Of a DNA stretch of 64,000 bases, positions 1 to 7,822 are shown one piece after another. Both the position numbers and the translations under genes were made by a program. Below the pieces are notes generated by a model. That model made no database searches, was not told where the DNA came from, and worked only from the letters and a program-made list of their open reading frames with translations. The first letter of the stretch is position 1. Every line of letters begins with the position of its first letter. Source of the DNA: Streptomyces bobili (GTDB taxonomy: Bacteria; Actinomycetota; Actinomycetes; Streptomycetales; Streptomycetaceae); contig NZ_MUBA01000056.1 in assembly GCF_002154575.1 (NCBI RefSeq), positions 16,532 through 80,531 of the forward strand, given 5' to 3'.

Positions 1-901
1 TCACCAGGCAGATCAGGAAGAGCGCGAGCGACACCGCCGAGGCGTAGCCGAAGCGGCCCTGCGTGATGCCCTCGCGGAAGATCAGCTGGGACAGGACGAG
101 GGTGGAACGCCCTGGACCGCCCTCGGTCATCACCTGCACCAGGTCGAAGACCTTGAAGCTGGAGACCGTGATCATGACGGTGACGAAGAAGGTCGTGGGC
201 CGCAGCCCCGGCAGGGTGACGTGCCAGAACCGCTGCCAGGGGCCGGCGCCGTCCACGCGGGCCGCCTCGTACAGCTCGGCCGGGACGGTCTGGAGTCCGG
301 CGAGGAACAGCACCATGTAGTAGCCCATGTCGCGCCACACGCTCGCGATGATCAGTGCGGGCATCGCCCAGTCCTGGGAGCTGGTCCAGCCCGGCGGGTG
401 GTCGACGCCGAGGAAGGTCAGGAACTGGTTGACGGGCCCCGACTCGGGGCTCAGCAGCATGTTCCACACCACGGCGACGGCGACGAGCGAGGTGATGTAC
501 GGGAAGAAGAAGGCGGTGCGCAGGACGTGCACGCCGCGCAGCTTCTGGTTGAGCAGCACGGCGAGGCCGAGGGAGGCGACGAGGGTGAGTGGGATGTGTC
601 CGGCCGCGTAGTAGAAGGTGTTCTGGAGCGCGGCCCAGAAGTTGGAGTCGTTCCACAGCCGCTGGAAGTTGTCCAGGCCCACCCACTTGGGGGTGGTGTA
701 GGAGTTCCAGTCGGTGAAGGAGATCGCGAGCGCGCCGATCACCGGGACGAGGGTGAGGGTGGCGAACCCGAGGAAGTTGGGCAGGATGAACGACCAGCCG
801 ACCAGGAGGTTGCGGCGCCGCCGGCGCTTCGCGGCGGCCTGGTGGGCCGCGGAAGCGCCGGAGGACGTGGTCTTGGGGGCGGGAGGAGCGGCGACACTCA
901 C
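1..901 (-). CDS. Sugar ABC transporter permease (3' end off window)
   Basis: Inner-membrane permease of a carbohydrate ABC importer, MalF/UgpA type; about 300 residues are visible and the C-terminus lies beyond the left edge. After a basic N-terminus (run of Arg near residue 30) comes a first membrane helix at about 35-60. The permease EAA loop (YEAARVDGAGPWQRFWHVTL) is at about residues 210-230, the site that docks on the ATPase. The GTG start overlaps the stop of the binding-protein gene by 4 bp (GTGA), so the two are translationally coupled. A second permease probably follows outside the window. Family assignment is secure; the substrate is unknown but presumably links to the GH59/GH115 enzymes nearby. 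Confidence 0.9.
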   Translation of the reverse strand, partial: MSVAAPPAPKTTSSGASAAHQAAAKRRRRRNLLVGWSFILPNFLGFATLTLVPVIGALAISFTDWNSYTTPKWVGLDNFQRLWNDSNFWAALQNTFYYAAGHIPLTLVASLGLAVLLNQKLRGVHVLRTAFFFPYITSLVAVAVVWNMLLSPESGPVNQFLTFLGVDHPPGWTSSQDWAMPALIIASVWRDMGYYMVLFLAGLQTVPAELYEAARVDGAGPWQRFWHVTLPGLRPTTFFVTVMITVSSFKVFDLVQVMTEGGPGRSTLVLSQLIFREGITQGRFGYASAVSLALFLICLV

Positions 902-2166
902 TGGACTTCGTTCCTCACGCGGTCGTCCATCTCCTTGATGCCCTCGTCGACGGACTTCTCGCCGCTCATGATCAACTCGTGCTCCTCCTTGAGGATCTGG
1001 TCGATGTCGGAGGTCTTGTCGCTGACCGGCATCTCCAGCTGCACCGTGGTCGGCTGCATCGCCTTACGGGACAGTTCGTCGGTCGGCATGCCCTCGACGG
1101 AGAAGAAGGTGTCGAGGATCTCGCCGCTGGTGTACGCGGGCGTGACGCCGATCTTCGCGACGGCGGCGGCGCCCTCGGGGCCCGAGGCCCAGGTGACGAA
1201 CTTCTTGGCGGCGTCGGCGTTCTTGGCCTTCTTGTTGACGGCGAACGCGGTCGGCGAACCGAAGGTGACGGTCTTGCCGTCGTTCTTGATCTGCGGTATC
1301 GGCGCCATGCCCCAGTTGATATCGTTCTTGCCCTGCTTCTTCTCGGCAAGCAGCGCGGCGGCCCACCAGGAGCCCATCGGCACCATGGCGGCCTTGCCGG
1401 TGGTCAGCTGGGAGTCGTAGGTGACCTGGTTGCTGGAGGCCGCGGAGAACGACAGGGTCGCCTTCGCCTTCTGCAGGCCGAGGGCCATCTCGTACTGGTC
1501 CTTGAAGAACGCGTAGTCGCCGCCGAGCTGGTCGCCGCCGGTCTGTGCGGAGGACATCGCCTGGACGACGGAGCGCCAGATGTGGTGGTAGGCGCCGTAG
1601 ACCTTGTCGGATCCCGAGCCCTTGGTGAACTTCTTCGCGAGCTGGGCGTAGTCGTCCCAGGTCAGCTTGGACATGTTTGTCGTGCCGGCCATGTCCTTGT
1701 TGTAGAAGAGGACCCAGAAGTCGGAGCGGTAGGGCAGCGCGTAGTACTTGCCGTCGAGGTCGTAGTCGTCGAGTCCTGAGTACGACGCCTTGTCGAGCTT
1801 GGTCGCCTCGTCGGTCAGCGGCAGGAGCTGGCCGCGGGTGGCGTAGCGGGCGTAGTCGGTGACGTTCTTCATGGTGAGGACGTCGGTGGTGTCACCGCCC
1901 GCCAGCATCGTGGTGACCTTGTCCGGGTAGTTGTCGGCGAGGATGTCGACCGGCTGAACGTCGATGTCGGGGTTCTTGGCCTCGAAGCCGTCTATCAGGG
2001 CCTTGAACTCGGGGGTCGTCTTGTAGTTCCACAGGGCGATCTTCACGACGGTCTTGCCGTCGGCCGAGGAACTGCTGTCCGTACCGCTGGCGTTGCAGGC
2101 GGTGGCGGTGAGGGCCGTGGCGACGATCAGTGGCGCGATGTGTGCGAGCTTCTTCTTCAACTTCAT
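898..2166 (-). CDS. Carbohydrate ABC transporter substrate-binding lipoprotein
   Basis: Extracellular solute-binding protein, family 1 (MalE-like), 422 aa. The N-terminus is a lipoprotein signal (MKLKKK, hydrophobic stretch, lipobox ending TATAC at about residue 24), so it is anchored outside the membrane as the sugar-capturing subunit. A body typical of these proteins follows (YRSDFWVLFYNKD, PMGSWWAAALL, FGSPTAFAVNKKAKN). The ATG has a clear AAAGGAG site 10 bases upstream. It lies 52 bp downstream of the 2-hydroxyacid dehydrogenase gene and is coupled to the permease after it, giving an operon of at least three genes. Ligand not determinable from sequence. Confidence 0.93.
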   Translation of the reverse strand: MKLKKKLAHIAPLIVATALTATACNASGTDSSSSADGKTVVKIALWNYKTTPEFKALIDGFEAKNPDIDVQPVDILADNYPDKVTTMLAGGDTTDVLTMKNVTDYARYATRGQLLPLTDEATKLDKASYSGLDDYDLDGKYYALPYRSDFWVLFYNKDMAGTTNMSKLTWDDYAQLAKKFTKGSGSDKVYGAYHHIWRSVVQAMSSAQTGGDQLGGDYAFFKDQYEMALGLQKAKATLSFSAASSNQVTYDSQLTTGKAAMVPMGSWWAAALLAEKKQGKNDINWGMAPIPQIKNDGKTVTFGSPTAFAVNKKAKNADAAKKFVTWASGPEGAAAVAKIGVTPAYTSGEILDTFFSVEGMPTDELSRKAMQPTTVQLEMPVSDKTSDIDQILKEEHELIMSGEKSVDEGIKEMDDRVRNEVQ

Positions 2167-2218
2167 GGCGGCGGCTCTCCTTTGAGCTCACGGATGGAGC
2201 GATTGACAACAGGGGGGA

Positions 2219-3238
2219 TCAGGCGCTCAGACCCAGCGCCCAGCTCTCCGCGGTGACTTCGGCCCGCAGGGGCTGGCGGTCGACCCAGCGGGCGAGTTCG
2301 TCGAGGACGTGGTCGGTGAGCCGGCGGGTCTCGGTGCCCAGGGACCCGGCGATGTGCGGGGTGATCATCACGCGGCCGAGGTGGCGCAACGGCGAGTCGG
2401 CGGGCAGCGGTTCGGGGTCGGTGACGTCGAGGATCGCGAACAGCCGTCGTGCCGCGCACTCGGCGGCCAGCGCTTCGGGGTCCACGAGCGAGCCGCGGGC
2501 GGTGTTGATGACCGTCGCGAAGTCGGGCAGCCTGCGCAGCTGTTCGGCGCCGATGAGGTGGCGGGTCTCGGCCGTCTCGGGGGCGTGCACGGACAGCACG
2601 TGGATCCGCGGCAGCATCTCCTCCAGCGGCACGAGGGTCGCGCCGGCGCGGGCCACCTCGTCCGGGTCCGCGTACGGGTCGGCGACCAGGACGGTGGTGC
2701 CGCGCAGCACCTTCAGGAGCTCGACGACCTGCCGGCCGATCCGCGAGAAGCCGACGATGCCGACGGTCCGCCGGAAGTTGGACAGGTCGCCGTACCCGGT
2801 GACCGAGCCCCAGCCCCCGTACGCGCGCTGTTCGTCGGCGGCGAGGAACGGGGCCTTCTTGCCGGCGAAGATGATCGAGGCGAGGGTGTATTCGGCGACC
2901 GGCACGGCATTGGCGTCCGCGGCGCTGGTCACCCGGATCCCGCGCCGCCACACCTCCTGGCCGACCAGGTCGCGCACGCTGCCCGCGCCGTGCAGCACGG
3001 CCCGCAGGCGGGGTGCCGCCGCGAGCCGCTGCGGGGTGAGGGCGGGCGCGCCCCAGGAGGTGAGGAGCACCTCGGCGCGGGCCAGGCGTTCGCGTGACCG
3101 GGTGCTGTCGAGGTCGTCGGTCCAGCAGGGCTCGTCCAGGGTCACGAGGCCGGCGAGGCGGCGCAGCCGGTCCTGGTCGAAATGCGCCTCGAAGCTGGAC
3201 CTGCTCATCACGACCAGAGCGCGGGCCTTGGTCTGCAT
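2219..3238 (-). CDS. D-isomer-specific 2-hydroxyacid dehydrogenase family protein
   Basis: NAD(P)-dependent oxidoreductase of the 2-hydroxyacid dehydrogenase family (glyoxylate/phosphoglycerate dehydrogenase-like), 339 aa. The Rossmann motif is seen as VGIVGFSRIGRQ at about 159-170. The catalytic triad is visible as Arg248 (NTARGSLVD), Glu276 (DPEPL) and His295 (TPHIAGS). The frame is open upstream, but the ATG at 3238 follows a GAGGAG site, so I start there. It is first in the operon with the sugar ABC transporter and divergent from the regulator, which suggests a role in catabolising the imported sugar acid or a breakdown product. Exact substrate unknown. Confidence 0.88.
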   Translation of the reverse strand: MQTKARALVVMSRSSFEAHFDQDRLRRLAGLVTLDEPCWTDDLDSTRSRERLARAEVLLTSWGAPALTPQRLAAAPRLRAVLHGAGSVRDLVGQEVWRRGIRVTSAADANAVPVAEYTLASIIFAGKKAPFLAADEQRAYGGWGSVTGYGDLSNFRRTVGIVGFSRIGRQVVELLKVLRGTTVLVADPYADPDEVARAGATLVPLEEMLPRIHVLSVHAPETAETRHLIGAEQLRRLPDFATVINTARGSLVDPEALAAECAARRLFAILDVTDPEPLPADSPLRHLGRVMITPHIAGSLGTETRRLTDHVLDELARWVDRQPLRAEVTAESWALGLSA

Positions 3239-3441
3239 GCGGTGCGGGCTCCTCTGCGTTGTGGGCTCCCGCTCGAACAGCGGGTGCCATCTGTGTTTCC
3301 GGCGAGTTCCGGCCAGAAGACGCTGAGTCAGAGATAATGGGCGACCACACAAACCCGCCAGAGCTCGACCACAGACGAAACGATCTGAACAGACTCGAAC
3401 ATCGCGCCCGGGGCCCGGCACCGGACGGGAGGGGATGCGCC
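3239..3441. promoter_or_regulatory. Divergent promoter region with repeated CGAACA-type motifs
   Basis: About 200 bp between the ABC operon and its divergent regulator. It holds TCGAACA at 3273-3279, CTGAACA at 3385-3391 and TCGAACA at 3395-3401, the last two being 10 bp apart, one helical turn. ACTCGAACATCG (3393-3404) recurs exactly upstream of the GH59 gene (7794-7805). CGAACAT resembles the half site known for DeoR/GlpR-family repressors. Binding by the neighbouring DeoR-like regulator is inference. Confidence 0.5.
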
Positions 3442-4623
3442 ATGACGTCGCCACGGCACGAGGACCAGGAACGACCCGCGGGGGCCGACCGGCTGTTCGC
3501 GCTGCAACGCCGCGAACGCCTGATGGGCCACCTGCGACTGCACGGTTCCGTACGTGTGCGTGATCTCGCCCTCGACCTGTCGGTCAGCGAACTGACCATC
3601 CGCCGCGACATCGCGGCGCTGGCCGGTCGCGGTCTGCTGACCAGGGTGCACGGCGGGGCCACGCTGCCCTCGGCCCTCGAGCAGGAGCCGGTGCGCAGGC
3701 GCCGGCTCGCGACGCCCACGTTCACGATCGGGATGGTCGTTCCCTCGCTGGACTTCTACTGGCCGCACATCGTCAGTGGCGTTCGCAACGCCGCGGCGGC
3801 ACGCGGCGTCAACGTCCAGCTCAGGGGCTCCAGTTACGACCAGGCGGAAGACCGCAGACAGATCGTCCGGCTGACCGAATCCGGGCAGGTGCAAGGGTTG
3901 CTGCTCGCCCCGAACCTGGAGGGTCCCGGCAGGGACGAGATGATCGACTGGATCGGCAAGCTGCCGGTTCCGGTCGTCTTCGTGGAGCGCAAGACACCCG
4001 AGTGGACGCCGACGCCCCACCAGCTCGAATGGGTGTGCACGGACCACGCGACCGGCCTGGAGATGGCGGTCCGGCATCTGCACACGCTCGGCCACCGTGA
4101 CATCGGGCTCGTCCTGTCCAAGGGCAGCCCCACCTCGGCACACCTCGCCGTGGGCTGGCACCGTGCCTGCGCCGAACTCGGCCTGTCCGACGCCTTCCTG
4201 ATACGCGAGAGCGTCGCCCTCGGCGTGCGGGGACACCGCCGGATCATCGGCGACATCCTGGAGGGCTGTCGCCGCTCACGCATCACCGCGCTCATCGTGC
4301 ACAGCGACCCCGACGCCCTCTCGGTGGTCCAGTACCTGACCGAGCAGGGCATCCGCGTCCCCGACGACATGGCACTCGTCAGCTACGACGACGAGGTCGC
4401 CCATCTCGCCGACCCGGCCTTCACCGCGGTGCGGCCACCCAAGGCGCTCGTGGGCCGCACGGCCGTCGAGATGATGCTGGCACGCCTCCTCGAAGGCAGT
4501 GGCAGACCCGCACAACGAACCCTGATCCTCCCGGAGTTGATGATCCGCTCGTCCTCGCTCCCGGCCACGCCCCACTCCCTGCCCGTGCCCCCGCCCCGGC
4601 GCCAACGCCGTGAAACAGCGTGA
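3442..4623 (+). CDS. DeoR-type HTH / LacI-type sugar-binding hybrid regulator
   Basis: Transcriptional regulator of 393 aa with an N-terminal DeoR-type winged helix (about 25-75; RRERLMGHLRLHGSVRVRDL, SELTIRRDIAALAGRGLLTRVHGGA) joined to a periplasmic-binding-protein-like sensor of the LacI/GalR type (about 95-380; FTIGMVVPSLDFYWPHIVSG, LVSYDDEVAHLADPAFTAV). The HTH is DeoR-like whereas the ligand domain is LacI-like, so the inducer is probably a free sugar, not a sugar phosphate. The ATG at 3442 is preceded by GGGAGGGGA. It is divergent from the dehydrogenase-ABC operon and convergent with GH59, so it is the likely local repressor. Confidence 0.88.
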   Translation: MTSPRHEDQERPAGADRLFALQRRERLMGHLRLHGSVRVRDLALDLSVSELTIRRDIAALAGRGLLTRVHGGATLPSALEQEPVRRRRLATPTFTIGMVVPSLDFYWPHIVSGVRNAAAARGVNVQLRGSSYDQAEDRRQIVRLTESGQVQGLLLAPNLEGPGRDEMIDWIGKLPVPVVFVERKTPEWTPTPHQLEWVCTDHATGLEMAVRHLHTLGHRDIGLVLSKGSPTSAHLAVGWHRACAELGLSDAFLIRESVALGVRGHRRIIGDILEGCRRSRITALIVHSDPDALSVVQYLTEQGIRVPDDMALVSYDDEVAHLADPAFTAVRPPKALVGRTAVEMMLARLLEGSGRPAQRTLILPELMIRSSSLPATPHSLPVPPPRRQRRETA

Positions 4624-4675
4624 GCGGCCCCGACGCCACCGGCACCAGGACCACTCACCCTGAGACGAGGACCGT

Positions 4676-7600
4676 CTACTGCGCGGTGTCCTCCCTACGC
4701 ACCAGCTGGTCGTATGCCGCCCCCAGCCGGGCCGTGATCTGCTCGACGCCGACCGTGTCGAGGCCCCTCTGCCCGTCCTCGGCGGCCTTCGCGGCGGCGA
4801 GGGCACGGGCGAACACCGGCCACGAGGTGTCGGTGTAGTCGCCCGGCTCCGGCGACCCCACGTCCGTCAGCGCGCGCCGGATCGGTGCCGTGTCGACGGC
4901 GCCGTCCACATCGTGGCCGGAGACGGTGGTGAGGGCGTCCAGGACGAGCTTCCCGGACTTCAGGACGAACCGCACCTCATGCCTGCCGTCCGCCAGACCG
5001 CGGAGCGCGTACGTCGCCAGGCGCTTGTCCGTGGCGGCGGTCTTCGCGTTCGGGACGATCAACTCGCCGTCGACATACACGTCGAGGACGGCACTGCCGT
5101 CGTTGCCGCCGATGACATCGACGCCCGTGCCGCGGAACGGGACGGTGAAGGACGCTCCGGCCGTCGTGCTCGTCGACGTCGACCGGTACCAGTCCATCGC
5201 GTCACCGAGAGCCGCCTTCCGGCTCCATGCGCCCTCGTACGACACCGCACTGTCCATGTTGTCCAACTGCGCGGCGGCGTACGGCGTGTAGCCGCCGATC
5301 GTCTCGACCTTCAGGTTGTCGAAGCCGGTCCTGTGGAATCCGCTGCCGAGCTTGACGCGGCCCTCGGTCTGCGGGGTCGGGTCGTGGTACGCCGCGACCG
5401 CCCGGCCGTCGACGAAGGCGGTGACCTTCGCCCCCTTCGCCTCGACGGCGAGGTGGTAGCCGTCGGCAGCCGCGACCGTGCCCTGCGCGATCACCGTGCC
5501 GTACTCGTGGAACGTCCAGGCGCCGTCGGGTCCGATGCGCAGGTTGTAGGCGGCGTCACTGATCGCCATGCCCTTCTGCTGACGCACGCCGAGGGCGGCG
5601 AGCCCGCCGTCCCGGTCCGGGAACGAGACGTCGACGGACGCCTTGTAGTTCTCCCAACGGAAGTCACCGACGGTCGTGTTGGGGGTGTTCCTGTTCCAGG
5701 CGGCGGTGTCCTTCATGGACTGGTCCATGTACTGGTACAGCACCCCGTCACCGCCCACCTCCCACGCGCCGGTCTGGTCGACCAGATAGCGGGGCTGGTT
5801 GCCGCGCGAGGCGAGGTACGGCTGGAACGTCCTGCCGACCCGGACCTTGCCCTCTTCCTCGTACCCGAAGTCGTCCGCGTAGAGGTAGCCGTCGCGGGTA
5901 TTGGACCGCTTCCCGTTCGCGTCGGTGTCGAGGACGGCACGCTTGCCGGACTTCGGCAGGCGCTGGTGCGTGGCCGCGTCGACGCTCTTGTCGAGGGTCG
6001 TCAGGGTGGTGATGGACCGCGGCTTCACGGTGTACGTGTAGAAGCCGTCGGCGCCGGGGCGCATCTCCTCGACCAGGTGCTTGAAATTGGCGTCGTAGCG
6101 CTGCCCGGGGTCGGCCGCCCGCGTCTCCCACACCTCCATCGTCGGATCACTGCCGAGGCGCAGGTTCTCCGCCTTGATGCGATAGGTCCTGCTCCGGTCG
6201 CTGTCGTTGACGACGACGGTGGAGAAGTCCTTCTTCGCCGGGTCGGCCAGCGTCATGTAGCTCGGGGCGCCGTTGGACCCGTCGACGTTCTCGGTGCCGC
6301 TCACGCCGCTGCGGCTGGCCTCGGGAACCGTACGCCAGATACCCGCCGTGTTCGTCTCGTTCTCCCAGCCCGTCCTCGCGAACTGGGTGAACTGCTGCAT
6401 GACGTACAGCGCCGCGTCGTAGTGCAGATACCCGGACCACGGGTCGCGCGCGCTCACCAGTTCCTTGTGGCTGTACTGGGCGCCCTCGTAGAAGGAACCG
6501 ATCGCCGGCTGGAAGATGTAGTGGGTGCGTTTGGAGTTCGCGTAGCTCTTGACCAGGCGATTGGCGACGTCGAGTGCGCTCTGTACGCCACCGATTCCGG
6601 TGCTGGCCCCGTTCGGGCCTTCTGTGTTGTTGACCCGGTAGTCGGTGTATCCGAACGAGGCGGTGCCCTCGCTGTACCAGACCTCCTTGTCCTGGCCGTA
6701 CTTGTTGTCGCCGGTCGCCAGCTTCGTGTAGGGAAGGTACGTGTCGCTGTCGGCGGCACCCTCGCGCCGATCCTCGGTCGTGTAGTGATACCCGGCCGCG
6801 TCGACGATCCCGAAGAGGTCGGCGTCGCTGAGCATGGCCGGCCCCATGTTCAGGGTGTTGTTCTCGTCAGAGGCGACGATCTTGATGCGGTGGTACGCAT
6901 CCGCCACCGCGCCCCGCTCGGCGGCGGGGATGCCGTAACGCTCGTCGGCGAATTCCGTGTCGTTCACAACAGTGTTCTTGTACCACTTGACGAAGGACAC
7001 GTCCGGCGATCGTGTCTCGTTCTTGTCCGGGTTCACGTAGTCGACCATGTACCCGTACTTCTGGTACACGTCGAGAAGGGTCTCCTTGTACCAGCGGTAC
7101 ATGTCGTCCTTGCCGGTCCCCTTGTTCCACTCCAGCTGGACCCATCGCGGCATCTCCCAGCGCAGGATCGACACCTTGAGTTTCGGGTTGACCGTCTTGG
7201 CGTCGGCGGCCAGTTGGAAGCCCGGGGAACGGGCGGCGTCGGCGAGTTCGTCCGCCGTGCGCATGGTCGCGGGATCGGCGCCGGTCGAGGTGTTCGTGTC
7301 CGACCCCATCTCCACCTTGACGTGGTTGACGAGCGGGTTGTCACCGCCGAACAGCACCCGGATCAACTGCCAATAGCGACTCGGCTGTTCGGCCTTGTAG
7401 TCCATCAGCAGATTGCTCGTGCTGTTGCAGCTGAGCACGCCGAGACCCTTGTACGTCAGGCCGTTCACGTTGTCGGCACGCACGTCGTTCCCGTCGACCA
7501 CGACGTCCACCGGGTCGTCCGCGGCGTGGCCGGCCGGCGCGGCGATCAGCCCCGTCGCCAGCGTCAACGCGGCGGTCGCGGCGAGCGACACCCATTTCGA

Positions 7601-7678
7601 TCCTCTGTGTGCACGCGTCTTCTGCGAGCGCGTCCTCTGTGTACGCGTCCTCTGTGTACGCGTCTTCTTCATACGCAT
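4676..7678 (-). CDS. Secreted GH59 glycosidase (galactocerebrosidase-like)
   Basis: Secreted multidomain glycoside hydrolase, 1000 aa from the ATG at 7678, chosen for the AAAGGAAA site upstream. The signal peptide is unusual: a long Arg/Thr-rich n-region made of TRTQR repeats, then a hydrophobic core ending GHA at about residue 52. The catalytic domain aligns with galactosylceramidase (GH59): LKV.ILRWEMPRWV, Glu221 in KNETRS as acid/base, KIVASDENNTLNMGPAML, and Glu338 in VWYSEGTASFGYTD as nucleophile; the two Glu roles are by analogy with mammalian GALC. A LamG-like sandwich follows (about 600-790), then a carbohydrate-binding-like sandwich (about 800-920) and a C-terminal FIVAR-like helical repeat (about 930-1000). 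Substrate is probably a beta-galactoside or plant glycan. Confidence 0.87.
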   Translation of the reverse strand: MRMKKTRTQRTRTQRTRSQKTRAHRGSKWVSLAATAALTLATGLIAAPAGHAADDPVDVVVDGNDVRADNVNGLTYKGLGVLSCNSTSNLLMDYKAEQPSRYWQLIRVLFGGDNPLVNHVKVEMGSDTNTSTGADPATMRTADELADAARSPGFQLAADAKTVNPKLKVSILRWEMPRWVQLEWNKGTGKDDMYRWYKETLLDVYQKYGYMVDYVNPDKNETRSPDVSFVKWYKNTVVNDTEFADERYGIPAAERGAVADAYHRIKIVASDENNTLNMGPAMLSDADLFGIVDAAGYHYTTEDRREGAADSDTYLPYTKLATGDNKYGQDKEVWYSEGTASFGYTDYRVNNTEGPNGASTGIGGVQSALDVANRLVKSYANSKRTHYIFQPAIGSFYEGAQYSHKELVSARDPWSGYLHYDAALYVMQQFTQFARTGWENETNTAGIWRTVPEASRSGVSGTENVDGSNGAPSYMTLADPAKKDFSTVVVNDSDRSRTYRIKAENLRLGSDPTMEVWETRAADPGQRYDANFKHLVEEMRPGADGFYTYTVKPRSITTLTTLDKSVDAATHQRLPKSGKRAVLDTDANGKRSNTRDGYLYADDFGYEEEGKVRVGRTFQPYLASRGNQPRYLVDQTGAWEVGGDGVLYQYMDQSMKDTAAWNRNTPNTTVGDFRWENYKASVDVSFPDRDGGLAALGVRQQKGMAISDAAYNLRIGPDGAWTFHEYGTVIAQGTVAAADGYHLAVEAKGAKVTAFVDGRAVAAYHDPTPQTEGRVKLGSGFHRTGFDNLKVETIGGYTPYAAAQLDNMDSAVSYEGAWSRKAALGDAMDWYRSTSTSTTAGASFTVPFRGTGVDVIGGNDGSAVLDVYVDGELIVPNAKTAATDKRLATYALRGLADGRHEVRFVLKSGKLVLDALTTVSGHDVDGAVDTAPIRRALTDVGSPEPGDYTDTSWPVFARALAAAKAAEDGQRGLDTVGVEQITARLGAAYDQLVRREDTAQ

Positions 7679-7716
7679 TCGGCTTCGTTTCCTTTGCCTC
7701 GTCTGCCTCGTCCTGG
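7661..7716. promoter_or_regulatory. Shine-Dalgarno site deciding the GH59 start
   Basis: On the minus strand AAAGGAAACGAAG precedes the ATG at 7678 by about 9 bases. Earlier in-frame Met codons have no such site, so the 20 extra N-terminal residues of the longest frame are left out. Confidence 0.5.
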
Positions 7717-7822
7717 CTCGGGCGCGGGAACATGACACAACGACGCCGTTCAGGCCCTCTACGGATCACCCGCATCCGAACACATGCATTCGCACTCGAA
7801 CATCGAGGGCCCGCACGCCGTG
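7679..7822. promoter_or_regulatory. GH59 upstream region with two YCGAACA half sites
   Basis: Intergenic stretch between GH115 stop and GH59 start. CCGAACA at 7776-7782 and TCGAACA at 7796-7802 lie 20 bp apart (two helical turns) in the same orientation. The second is part of ACTCGAACATCG (7794-7805), identical over 12 bp to 3393-3404 in the regulator's promoter. Candidate operator for the DeoR-LacI hybrid regulator; no clear -35/-10 pair was identified. Confidence 0.5.

Noticed and set aside
4913..7735. 940-codon open frame opposite the GH59 gene
   Set aside because: Antisense shadow caused by high GC; low-complexity Val/Arg/Gly translation and no family signal.
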